DNA of 35,803 nucleotides, taken from assembly GCA_016199925.1 (NCBI GenBank), contig JACQFT010000246.1, positions 1-35,803 of the forward strand. The letters are read 5' to 3'. This document shows, piece by piece, positions 17,390 to 26,700 of the stretch. A model generated the notes under the pieces. It made no database searches, had not been told where the DNA came from, and saw nothing but the letters and a program-made list of their open reading frames with translations. The translations under genes and the position numbers were made by a program. The DNA comes from Opitutia bacterium. Lineage in GTDB: Bacteria; Verrucomicrobiota; Verrucomicrobiia; Opitutales; Opitutaceae. Within the stretch, counting starts at the first letter, position 1. Each line of letters opens with the position of its first letter.

Positions 17390-19590
17390 GCGAATCCAGT
17401 CGCCGGCAATCCGCCGTGGAAATTTTCCCACCCGCGTGGCAGTTCCCTGCGGCGGCCAGCTGGCTGGCCGGCTGGATCCATGCGCCCGCGGGCGACGCCG
17501 TCACCGACGTCCGGGCGTGGCTCGACGAACGCCCCTTTCTCGGTCTGCACGGATTGCCCCGCCCCGGATTCGACGAGAAATTCAACGGGCGTGCCGGCCC
17601 GCCTTACGGCGGCTTCTCCTTTCTCCTCGCTCCGCAACGCGGCTCCACCCGTCTGCGGCTCGAGGCGTGCGATCTCGCCGGGCGGTGGACGGAGTTTTTC
17701 CGCACCGATATTTCGATCGCCCCAGACGCGGGTCCGCTGCCGTCTCCCTCCGCGCTCGCACCGCAACTGCAGCAACTGATTCCCGCGTTGCTGCAACGCG
17801 CCATTCGCCAGCCGGAACGCAGTCTCTCGGCACTCGCCGCCGAAACTCTCGCCGCCGTTCTCGCCGAGCCGCTCAACGCTCTGCCGAATCTGCCCTTCGT
17901 CGGTGCCCTCGAAGAACCCGCACTCACCGGCCGGGTGCGGCACGGCCGCCTCTCCGTCACCGGCTGGCTCGCGCATCCGGCCGCACGGATCACTCGCCTC
18001 ACCGCCGTGCTCGACCCGCTCCGCGAAACCGCGCTGCCTCACGGACTCGCCCGCCCCGAACTCGCCGGGAAATATCCGCCCGGCAGCGGAGCCGGCGCCT
18101 TCGTCGGCCAAATCGATCTGCCCGCGGGGCTCTCTTCGCCGGTGCTGCTGAAAATATTTGCCGAACTCGACAACGGCGAAAAACACCTCGCCTTCGCCCA
18201 GCGCTTCCGACCGGAAATCCTCGCCGGCGCCGACCGCCCGTCTCCGCCCGTCTCGGGCTGGCGCTTCGCTCAGGCCGTGTGCGCGCTGACCTGCTCGGCC
18301 CGTCAACATTCCGTGCCCACGGTCGGCACCTGCCGCGCGGCCCGCGAAGCTTGGGCAAATTACCCCGCCCGACTGCGCGCGACAGCCGGCCGGGCGCCGC
18401 CCGCGAAATACCGTCAGCGTCAGCTCCGGATTCTCGTCGTCACGCACAATCTTAACTTCGAGGGCGCACCCCGCCTCGTGCTGGAACTCGCGACCTTCCT
18501 CTCCCGCCAACCCGGAATCGAAGTTCGCGTCATCTCACCGCACGATGGATCGCTGCGCGCCCTCTTCGAAGCCGCCGGCATACCGGTGACCGTGCTCGAT
18601 TTGGCGCCGACCTTTGGCGCCATGTCCGCAGCCGATTTCCACGCAACCCTCGAGCCGGTCGGCCGCGCCATCGACTGGCACGCCACCGATCTCGTGTTGG
18701 CAAACACCATGGTTTCGTTCTGGGCGGTGCCTCTCGCCCGCGCCGCCGGCAAACCCTCTTTGCTCTACGTCCACGAAAGCGCACCGATCGAACGCCTCTT
18801 CACTCCGCTGGTGAGTCCGGTTCTGTTTCCGGTCATCGAGGAGGCTTTTCGCACCGCGACCCGCGTCGCTTTCACCGCCGACGCCTCGCGGCAGATTTTC
18901 GCGCGGCTCGACCACGGTCATTTCCGCGTGCTCCCCAGTTGGCTCGATTTTGCGGCGGTCGACGCCTTCGTCTCCTCGCACCCAAAGGCCACGCTCCAGG
19001 CGCGACACGGCTTCGCGCCTGACTCGATTCTGCTGCTGAATCTCGGCACGGTCTGCGAGCGCAAGGGGCAGCATGTCTTCCTTCGTGCGGCCGAATTTCT
19101 GGCAGCGGAGTTGGCGACGACCTACCCCGGCCGGCCGGTCATTTTTCTTATGGTCGGTGCGCGCGAAGACGAATTTCTAGTTTCGCTGCGCGCCCAGGTC
19201 GCCGCCGCCGCCTTGCAAAATGTCCGCTTCGTGCCGGAGACCCGGGAAAACTTTGCCTGGCACCGCCTGGCCGACATTCTCGTCTGCACCAGCTTCGAGG
19301 AATCTTCCCCGCGCGTGCTGATCGAGGCCGCCGCCTTCGGCACGCCGATCGTGAGCACCGATGTCAACGGCATCCCGGAACTCGTCGCCGGAAGCGACGC
19401 CTGGCTCGTCGCGCCCGGCGATCCCTATCATCTCGCCGCGGCCATTCGGCACGCCCTCGCGGCATTCGTCGCCGATGACACCTCCCGTCCGGAGCGGGCC
19501 CGTCGCTCGGCCGCACGCCGCTTCGACGAGCGCGTCTCACTGCCGCGGCATCTCGCGCTCGCCAGCGAGGCGGTGGCCGCATACTCGTGA
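17386..19590 (+). CDS. GT4 glycosyltransferase, second of the tandem array
   Basis: The predicted product has 734 residues; its ATG at 17386 overlaps the upstream stop by four bases. The N-terminal module has WLAGWIHAP and HGLPRPGFDEKF. The second, from about 165, reads PFVGALEEPALTG and LSVTGWLAHP, and ends with GEKHLAFAQRF. The GT4 region starts at about 349 (ILVVTHNLNFEGAPRLVLEL), with NTMVSFWAVPLARAAGKPS, LLYVHESA, LNLGTVCERKGQH near 551 and an EX7E motif in TSFEESSPRVLIEAAAF near 634. It looks catalytically complete. It is most like the next gene (19594), with near-identical wording in several blocks, so the two arose by tandem duplication. Three bases separate its stop from the next ATG. 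Donor and acceptor are unknown. Confidence 0.91.
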   Translation: MSESSRRQSAVEIFPPAWQFPAAASWLAGWIHAPAGDAVTDVRAWLDERPFLGLHGLPRPGFDEKFNGRAGPPYGGFSFLLAPQRGSTRLRLEACDLAGRWTEFFRTDISIAPDAGPLPSPSALAPQLQQLIPALLQRAIRQPERSLSALAAETLAAVLAEPLNALPNLPFVGALEEPALTGRVRHGRLSVTGWLAHPAARITRLTAVLDPLRETALPHGLARPELAGKYPPGSGAGAFVGQIDLPAGLSSPVLLKIFAELDNGEKHLAFAQRFRPEILAGADRPSPPVSGWRFAQAVCALTCSARQHSVPTVGTCRAAREAWANYPARLRATAGRAPPAKYRQRQLRILVVTHNLNFEGAPRLVLELATFLSRQPGIEVRVISPHDGSLRALFEAAGIPVTVLDLAPTFGAMSAADFHATLEPVGRAIDWHATDLVLANTMVSFWAVPLARAAGKPSLLYVHESAPIERLFTPLVSPVLFPVIEEAFRTATRVAFTADASRQIFARLDHGHFRVLPSWLDFAAVDAFVSSHPKATLQARHGFAPDSILLLNLGTVCERKGQHVFLRAAEFLAAELATTYPGRPVIFLMVGAREDEFLVSLRAQVAAAALQNVRFVPETRENFAWHRLADILVCTSFEESSPRVLIEAAAFGTPIVSTDVNGIPELVAGSDAWLVAPGDPYHLAAAIRHALAAFVADDTSRPERARRSAARRFDERVSLPRHLALASEAVAAYS

Positions 19591-19593
19591 CCC

Positions 19594-21834
19594 ATGTCTG
19601 AAAACGCCGGCTGGCAATTCGCCGTGGAAGTCCACCCACCCCAGTGGGCTTTTCCCGCCGGGAAAAGCTGGGTCGCCGGCTGGATTTTCGCCGGCGAAAA
19701 CCGCTTCGTCACCGACCTGCGCGCGTGGGTCGATGGCCGGCCGTTCCTTGGATTGCACGGTTTGCCCAAGCAGGGTTTCGACGAAAAATTTCTCGGCCGG
19801 CCCGGCCCGCCGTATTCCGGCTTTGTCATTCAGCTGAACCCGCACCGCGGCGCCACGATGCTGCGCCTTGAAGCCCGCGACCCCGCCGGACGCTGGACGG
19901 AATTCTTCCGCACCGCCATCACGGTCGCGCCCGAAGCGGCCGACTATCCTCCGCCCGCTCCGTTAAGCGAACGACTGACCGAAGCGACCCTCAGCCTGCT
20001 GAAACTACACGCGCAGCGCCCCGGTCAACCGCTCGCCGCGCTCGCCGACGAGGTCGTGTCGTCGTCGCTGGCCGAACCGCTGAACTCGCTCCCGAATCCG
20101 CCGTTTCACGGCGCGCTGGAGGAGCCGCGCGAGTCGGGTTGGCTCCGCTACGGCCGGTTGTCCGTGACCGGCTGGCTCGCCCACCGCACCGAAAAGATCA
20201 AACACCTCACCGCGCTCGCCGACGCCGTGCAGGAGTCTCCTCTCCGGCTCGGGTTGGCGCGCCCCGATATTGCGCATGTCTTCACCGAGCTCTCCGGCAA
20301 CGACCACGCGCAGTTCGTCGGCCATGTCGACTTGCCCGCGAACCAGAGCACGCCCGCACTGCTCAAGGTTTTTGCCGAACTAGAGAACGGCGAAAAGCAC
20401 CTCGCCTTCGCCCAGCGTTTCACCGCGCACATCCTCGCCGGCGGCGACATTCAACTGCCGCCGCTTTCGCGACCGACATTCGCCCGGGCGTTGTGGGCGC
20501 TGCGCGGTTCCGCCCGCCGCCACGGCCTGCCGCTCGGCGCCGCGAGCGACCTGATCGACCGGGCCCGCGAAGCGTGGGCGATTTACCGCGCCGAGGCGCC
20601 GCACCGACCCAAGCGGCATGCTCCGCGAAAATCCGCGAAGCCTCCGGGCGTGCCCGGCACGCCGCTGCGCATTCTGGTCGTCACGCACAACCTGAATTTC
20701 GAGGGCGCGCCGTGGTTTGTCTTCGAGCTGGCCCGGGCGCTCAGCCGCGAACCCGGCCTCAGCGTGCGCGTGCTCTCACCCGCGGAAGGACCGATGCGCC
20801 GCGTGTTCGCGGAAGCCGGGATGCCGGTGGAAGTCGCCGACCTCTCGCAAGCGTTTGCCGCAACCAGCGCAGCCGAATTCGAGCAAAGCCTGCGCCACGC
20901 GGTCACCCTCGACTGGGCGAACATCGACCTGCTGGTCGCGAACACCATGGTTTCATTCTGGGCCGTGCACCTCGCACGCGCCGCGCGCAAACCGTCGCTG
21001 CTCTACGTCCACGAGAGTTCGGCCATCCGACGCTTCTTCGGCAGGATGCTGGCCCCCGGATTGTTTCCCGTCGTCGAGTCGGCGTTTCAGGTCGCGTCGC
21101 GCGTCGTCTTCACCGCCGCGTCCACGCGCACGGTCTTCGACTACCTCGACAGCAAGGGAAACTTTGAACTGCTGCCGAGTTGGGTCGACGTCGCGCGCAT
21201 CGACGCCTTCGTCGTCGCGCACGACCAGTCCTCGCTACGCCGCAAGCACGGCCTCGACCCCGACGCCGTGCTGCTCGTCAACATCGGCTCGCTCTGCGAA
21301 CGCAAGGGCCAGCACATCTACCTGCGCACCGCTGCGCTGCTGAAAGAGGAACTCCGCTTCACCTACCCCGGGAAGAAAATCCAGTTCGTCATGGTCGGCG
21401 CGAGACCGGGTCTTTACTTGGACTCGCTGCAACAGGAGGCCGACCTCGGCGGACTCGCCAACGTTCTGTTCCTCCCTGAGACCGGCGAAATTTTCGACTT
21501 CTACCGGCTCGCCGACATTTTCGTCTGCACCAGCTTCGAGGAATCCTTCCCGCGCGTGCTGCTGGAATCCGCCGCGTTCCGCCTGCCGATCGTGTCCACC
21601 AACGTGAACGGCATCGCGGAAATGCTCGGCGCCGACGAAGCGTGGCTCGTTCCGCCCGGCGACCGCTACCAGCTCGGCGAAGCGCTCAAGCAAGCCCTCG
21701 CCGCTCATTTCACCGGCGACACCTCTCGGGCGGAGCGCGCACGCGCCGCGATTGTGCAACGCTTTCACGAAGAGCGCTCGCTCCCGCTCCACGTCGCGCT
21801 CGCCCGCACCGTCGTCGCGGCGCACCGTTCCTGA
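19594..21834 (+). CDS. GT4 glycosyltransferase, third of the tandem array
   Basis: The predicted product has 746 residues and starts at the ATG at 19594. The first module has WVAGWIFAG and HGLPKQGFDEKF; the second has PFHGALEEPRESG, LSVTGWLAHR and GEKHLAFAQRF. The GT4 domain starts at about 359 (RILVVTHNLNFEGAPWFVF) and carries NTMVSFWAVHLARAARKPS, LLYVHESS, NIGSLCERKGQH near 567 and an EX7E motif in TSFEESFPRVLLESAAF near 644. All the expected GT4 residues are there. The C-terminal half is strikingly close to the GT4 domain of the 6544 fusion (RRKHGLDPDAVL and the CERKGQHIY block), which suggests recent duplication or gene conversion between stand-alone and fused copies. The next gene starts with GTG three bases after its stop. 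Confidence 0.91.
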   Translation: MSENAGWQFAVEVHPPQWAFPAGKSWVAGWIFAGENRFVTDLRAWVDGRPFLGLHGLPKQGFDEKFLGRPGPPYSGFVIQLNPHRGATMLRLEARDPAGRWTEFFRTAITVAPEAADYPPPAPLSERLTEATLSLLKLHAQRPGQPLAALADEVVSSSLAEPLNSLPNPPFHGALEEPRESGWLRYGRLSVTGWLAHRTEKIKHLTALADAVQESPLRLGLARPDIAHVFTELSGNDHAQFVGHVDLPANQSTPALLKVFAELENGEKHLAFAQRFTAHILAGGDIQLPPLSRPTFARALWALRGSARRHGLPLGAASDLIDRAREAWAIYRAEAPHRPKRHAPRKSAKPPGVPGTPLRILVVTHNLNFEGAPWFVFELARALSREPGLSVRVLSPAEGPMRRVFAEAGMPVEVADLSQAFAATSAAEFEQSLRHAVTLDWANIDLLVANTMVSFWAVHLARAARKPSLLYVHESSAIRRFFGRMLAPGLFPVVESAFQVASRVVFTAASTRTVFDYLDSKGNFELLPSWVDVARIDAFVVAHDQSSLRRKHGLDPDAVLLVNIGSLCERKGQHIYLRTAALLKEELRFTYPGKKIQFVMVGARPGLYLDSLQQEADLGGLANVLFLPETGEIFDFYRLADIFVCTSFEESFPRVLLESAAFRLPIVSTNVNGIAEMLGADEAWLVPPGDRYQLGEALKQALAAHFTGDTSRAERARAAIVQRFHEERSLPLHVALARTVVAAHRS

Positions 21835-21837
21835 ATC

Positions 21838-23697
21838 GTGCAAGAATCCGTCGCCAGTTTCCATCATCTCGAATGGCCCGCGCCCGGCGCCCGGGTGCGG
21901 GGTCCGCTGCTCACGCTGCGCGGCTGGGCCGTAGGCAAACCGGGCGGCGCGATCGCCGACATTCGCGCCCGCACGCCGGCGCACACCGCCTTGGGTCTCT
22001 ACGGACTGCCGCGCACCGACCTCGCCGCGCATTTCCAAAGCAAGCAGAGCTGGTTGCCGGCCGAATTCGTCGTCGTGCTTCCGGTCGCCGACGGCACCGT
22101 GAGCGTTGTGCTCGAGTTTATGGATGTGCACGGCCAGTGGCAACTGCTGCGGGAGTTCTCGTGCACGGTGTCGCCCGACGGCGAGAGCGACCCGCGCATC
22201 GCCGGAGAATTTGACGCGGCGCACGGCTGGCTTGGCCGGAGCCCGCACGCGCCTTTCCACGGACATCTCGACGACCCAGCAGCCGAATTGAATCACGGCC
22301 GCGCGACCGTCTTCGGCTGGTTGCTGCACGCGGAGCAGCCGATCAAAACGGTGTTCGCCTCGACCGACCTGCTCGTTTTCAACCAGCTCGAACACGGGCT
22401 CACCGACGACTCGCTCGCGGCCAAAGTGCCTGCGCTGCCGCAAGCGCGCACCGCCCGACTGCGCGGCACCGTGGACGCACCGGCCACGCTCCTCGCTCCG
22501 GCTTGCCTGCGCGTCTACGCACAACTGGCGGACGACTCCGTGCACCTGTGCTTCGCCCGACGGTTCACCCCGGCGCAGCAACCGGCGGCTCCGCTCCAAC
22601 TCGGTCAGCAAATTCCGCGCACTCCGCCGGTGAGCCTGCCGCCATTCCCCTCGGGCCGGCCCCGCCGGCTTTTGCTCGCGACGCGCAATCTCCACCGCGA
22701 CGACGCCACCCTGCGCGCGCTCGATGTCGGTGGGTTCTTGGTCTCGTCACGGCGCTGGGCCGTGCGACTCGTCACGACCGTCGACGGTCCCTTTCGCGCC
22801 AGTTTCGAGGCGGCCGGAATCCCGGTGCAAATCGTGGACCCGCGGCATTTCTTCGCCGCCCAAACCCCAGCCGACACCGAGACAGCCTTGGCCACGCTGG
22901 CCCGGCAAATCTGGTGGAGACACCTCGACGCAACGGTTGCGTTCGACTCGCTCTGCGATTGGTTGCTCACCCTCTCCCGGCAACACCTCGTGCCGGCCTT
23001 CGCCGACTGGCCGCAGTCCGCGGCCGACCCCCAAGGCGATAGTGTCCCGAATTTCTCCGGCGCCGTTTCCCCGTGGCACAGCACCGGACTACTCGGCGCT
23101 GCTCGCGACGAAATTCGCCAAGGGCTCGGAATCATGGCCGGAACCCTGATGGCGGTGTCGCCGTCCGCGTCGTCGCCCGGCCACGGCGGTCCTCAAATGT
23201 TGCAAGCGGCCGCATGGCTGCGACTGCTCGCGCCGGCCCGTGCCGCGCGCTGGCGCTTTGACTTCCTCGACGGACGCGATTCCACCACAGCCCGCGCACT
23301 CCGGTCTGACACCGCCTTGAACCAAGTCCCCAACTTCGCCGTGCACGACAGCATCACCCCGAACTGGCTGGCCGCAGCCGATCTCGTGTGCCACGCCGGC
23401 GACGGGCCGACGACTCTGCGCCCGTTGCTTGATGCTGCGGCGTTGGGCACGCCGCTCGTCGCCGGAACCGGCCACGGCATTGCTGCACTTCTGAACTCAG
23501 GCGCCGAAATCGATCTGGTGTCGCCCAACAATCCTCTCGCACTCGCGCACGCGCTGATCGCTCACGCGGCCAACCCTGACGCCGCGGCCCGGCGCGCCCG
23601 CGCGGCCCAAAGACGCATTCGCGAACAGCACAACCCGCAGCGCCTGCTTCCGCTCTGGCAGGCGACGCTCGAGTCGGCCCTCGCGGCCAACCGCTGA
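21838..23697 (+). CDS. Degenerate GT4-like protein of the tandem array, probable pseudoenzyme
   Basis: The predicted product has 619 residues and starts at the GTG at 21838, coupled to the previous gene by a 3-base gap. The N-terminal beta modules are well kept (LTLRGWAVGKP, YGLPRTDLAAHF; then PFHGHLDDPA, VFGWLLHAE). The GT4 part, from about residue 278, keeps the fold outline but not the motifs. HNLNFEGAP is RNLHRDDAT. The NTMVSFWAVHLA to YVHES stretch is unrecognisable. The RKGQH loop is replaced by a Ser/Pro/Gly stretch (SPSASSPGHGGPQ). In the EX7E motif the first Glu is Pro and the second is Asp (GDGPTTLRPLLDAAALG). The frame is fully open over 1.8 kb, so selection appears to hold the protein. 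It may be a regulatory or scaffold partner of its neighbours, or may bind rather than transfer sugar. It is about 120 residues shorter than its siblings. Confidence 0.85.
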   Translation: MQESVASFHHLEWPAPGARVRGPLLTLRGWAVGKPGGAIADIRARTPAHTALGLYGLPRTDLAAHFQSKQSWLPAEFVVVLPVADGTVSVVLEFMDVHGQWQLLREFSCTVSPDGESDPRIAGEFDAAHGWLGRSPHAPFHGHLDDPAAELNHGRATVFGWLLHAEQPIKTVFASTDLLVFNQLEHGLTDDSLAAKVPALPQARTARLRGTVDAPATLLAPACLRVYAQLADDSVHLCFARRFTPAQQPAAPLQLGQQIPRTPPVSLPPFPSGRPRRLLLATRNLHRDDATLRALDVGGFLVSSRRWAVRLVTTVDGPFRASFEAAGIPVQIVDPRHFFAAQTPADTETALATLARQIWWRHLDATVAFDSLCDWLLTLSRQHLVPAFADWPQSAADPQGDSVPNFSGAVSPWHSTGLLGAARDEIRQGLGIMAGTLMAVSPSASSPGHGGPQMLQAAAWLRLLAPARAARWRFDFLDGRDSTTARALRSDTALNQVPNFAVHDSITPNWLAAADLVCHAGDGPTTLRPLLDAAALGTPLVAGTGHGIAALLNSGAEIDLVSPNNPLALAHALIAHAANPDAAARRARAAQRRIREQHNPQRLLPLWQATLESALAANR

Positions 23698-23708
23698 CTT
23701 GCCCGGGC

Positions 23709-23738
23709 TTGCCCTCGACACCGCGCCCCGCCTTAGTT
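23709..23738 (+). promoter_or_regulatory. Candidate promoter before the second GT2-GT2-GT4 gene
   Basis: TTGCCC at 23709-23714 and TTAGTT at 23733-23738 are 18 bases apart and end 12 bases before the GTG at 23751. Spacing and distance to the start match the candidate before the paralogous gene at 6544. An in-frame TTG at 23709 lies inside this element and is a less likely start codon. Confidence 0.3.
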
Positions 23739-23750
23739 TCGTCTGCCACC

Positions 23751-26700
23751 GTGAACGAAAATTCCGCCTACATCTTCGACATCGAGGAACCCTGCCGATG
23801 GACCTTTGACGGCGAACCCGTGTGGATCAGCGGCTGGTTCGTTTCGAAGACCGGCGCGGTCTTCTCCGACATCCGCGCCGTGATCGACGGCGTGCCGCAC
23901 CTGGGCATCTTCGGGCTGCCCCGCGAAAACATCGAGCGCCAGCACCGCGGCTATTTCGGTCTCCCGCACTGCGGATTCTCCCTGCGCGTGCGCCCGCCGC
24001 GCGGCGCGAAACTGCTGCGCCTTGAACTGCTCGACGCCGGGCAGCACTGGGTCGAGATCTGGCGGACCAAACTCAAGGTTCGCCGCGGCCCGCGCCCCGG
24101 AGCGCGGCTGCAACTGGAGTTGCTCCCGGCCCAGCTCGAACGCCTGCTGCAGGCGCGCCGCGCCGACCCCACCGGCGATTTGCGCGCGATCGCGGAGCAA
24201 CTCGCCGCCGACATCGCGACGGTGCCGCTCGACACGCTGCCCAATCCGCCGTTCTTCGGCGCCCTTGAAGATCCTCTCGCCTTCGGCGGCTCGCAATTCG
24301 GCAAGCTTCGCGTCAACGGCTGGATCATCCACCAGGAGCAGCGCATCACGCGCCTGCTCGCGAGCACGCATCCGCTCGTCGAAAACGCGATGGATTACGG
24401 CCACCGCGAACGCGCCGAGGCCGGCCGGCTTTTCCCCGACCATCCCTCCGCCGCCCGCTCGCAGTTCTTCGGCATGGTCGACATCGACGAGCATGTGCCC
24501 GACCCGGTTTGCCTGAAAATCTTTGCCGACCTCGAAGACGGCACGCGGCACCTCGTCTTCGTCCGCCGGTTCCAGCAACGCAGCTGCACCCAGTTGGAGA
24601 AACCGCGCCCGGCCTTCAGCCGCGCCACGTTTGCCGAAATCGCGCTGATTTTCTTCGCCGCCTGCCGCCGCCGGCACATTCGCCTCGGCGCGCCCGGTCC
24701 GCTCTGGCGCGCCGGGTGGCAAGCCTACCGCGAATTCCGGCGCGATGCACCGCCGGTCATCATTCCGCACACCGAGACTCCCTACGCCGCGTGGGCCCGC
24801 ACCAACCGGCTGACCCCGCGTCTCGCACAAACGCTCGCCGACGCAGTCCAGCAAACCGCCGCGGCCGGCGGGCCGCGCTTCGCCGTGCTGGTCGACACCG
24901 CCGGTTGCAGCGACCCGCAACTGCGCGAACTCGCCGCGTCGCTGGACGCGCAGCTTTTTCCCAACTGGGAGGCGTGGTTTGTCGGTGAGCATTGCCCGCC
25001 GCTGGCGAACGCCCGCTGCCACTTCGAACGCAGCGCCGGTCCAAAGGATCTGGCGCGCGCGCTCAACTCCGCCGCCCACCAAGCCCAGGCAACCCATCTC
25101 GCCTTGTTGCCCGGCCATTCGCGCCTGTCGCCCGACGCCTTCGCCGAGATCGCGCGGCAACTCGCGGCTCAGCCGGACCTCGAGCTCGTCTATACCGACG
25201 AAGATTTGATGGACGACCGCGGCGCGCGCTCGGCCCCAAAGTTCAAACCCGAGTGGAGCCCGACGCTGGCACTGTCCGGCTTGTTTCCCGGCAATCTCTG
25301 CGTCGTGCGCATGAATCGCTTCGTCGCAGCCGGTTCTTTCCGCGACACCTTTTCGTTCGTGCCGTGGTTCGACTTGCTCCTGCGCGTCGGTGATCAGTTG
25401 ACGACCGCGCAGGTCGCGCATCTGCCCTTGGTTTGCCATCACGGTCGTGCCTCGGTGGCGCCCGAGGTCGACCTCGCCGACCCGTCCGTCGAGCAGACCC
25501 GGCAGGCGCTGGCCGAGGCAGCCCGGCGGCGCGGCTGGGCGGCGACGGCGTTTCTGCCGGAGATCGCGCACCACCGTCGGCTGCGCTGCCACCAATTGCG
25601 CTGGGACGAAAAGATTCTCACGCGCCTGCAGGTGACCATCGTCATCCCCACGCGCGACAAGCTCCATCTCCTGCAAGAGTGCATCGAGCTTTTGGACGAG
25701 ACCGTCGACTGGCGCTTCGTGAAACTGGTGATCGTCGACGACCACTCGCGCGACGCCGACGCGGTGAACTACCTCGGCGCCATCCAGCGGCGCAACGATC
25801 TGCTTTGCACGGTCGTCCGCCCGCCGGATCCCGGAGCGCCGTTCAATTACTCGCGGCTCGTCAATGCCGCGCTGCCGCACATCGACACGCCGCTCGTGCT
25901 GCACCTCAACAACGACGTCAACGCCCTCGAACGCGGCTGGCTCGAGGAGATGGTCGGCTGGTTCACCCAGCCCGATGTCGGCGTCGTCGGCGCGAAGCTC
26001 GTTTATCCCGAAAAATCACTCAACCACACCGGCATAATCGTCGGCCCGCACGGCGGGCTCGCCGACACGCCATATGCCAAGGTCTTCGAGCGCGACGTGC
26101 CGGAGATCGAATGGCACTCGCTTGCTCGCGAAGTGTCGGCGGTCACCGGCGCCTGCCTGCTGACGCGCACGGAAATCTACCGCGCACTCGGCGGCTTTGA
26201 CGAAGCCGACTTCGGCGTTTCCTACAACGACGTGGACTACTGCCTGCGCGTGCGCGCCGCCGGCCATCGCGTCATCTACACGCCGCAGGCCAAGCTCATG
26301 CACTGGGGCAGCGCGACGCGCGGCGTGACATTCGACGAGGCCGAGCACATCGCGTTCGTCCGCCGCTATCCGTCGTGTCGCGACCCGTATTGCAGCCCGC
26401 ACCTCGAGCTGCGCGACGGCAAGCTCGCCTGCCGCGGCGCCGTGCATGCCCGCCCGGATCGCGCCGGCCAACTCCGTCTGCTGCTGCTCACGCACAACCT
26501 CAACCTCGAAGGCGCGCCGCTGTTCCTCCTCGAATATGCGACCTACCTGGCGCGCGAAGCGGGTTTCCACCTGGAAGTGCTGGCGGCGCAGGACGGCCCG
26601 TTGCGCGCCGCCTACGAGGCGCTCGGCGCGCACATCACTCTGGTCGACGCCGCCCCGCTCTACGCCGCGGCGGACGAGGAAATTTTCCACGGACGCATCG

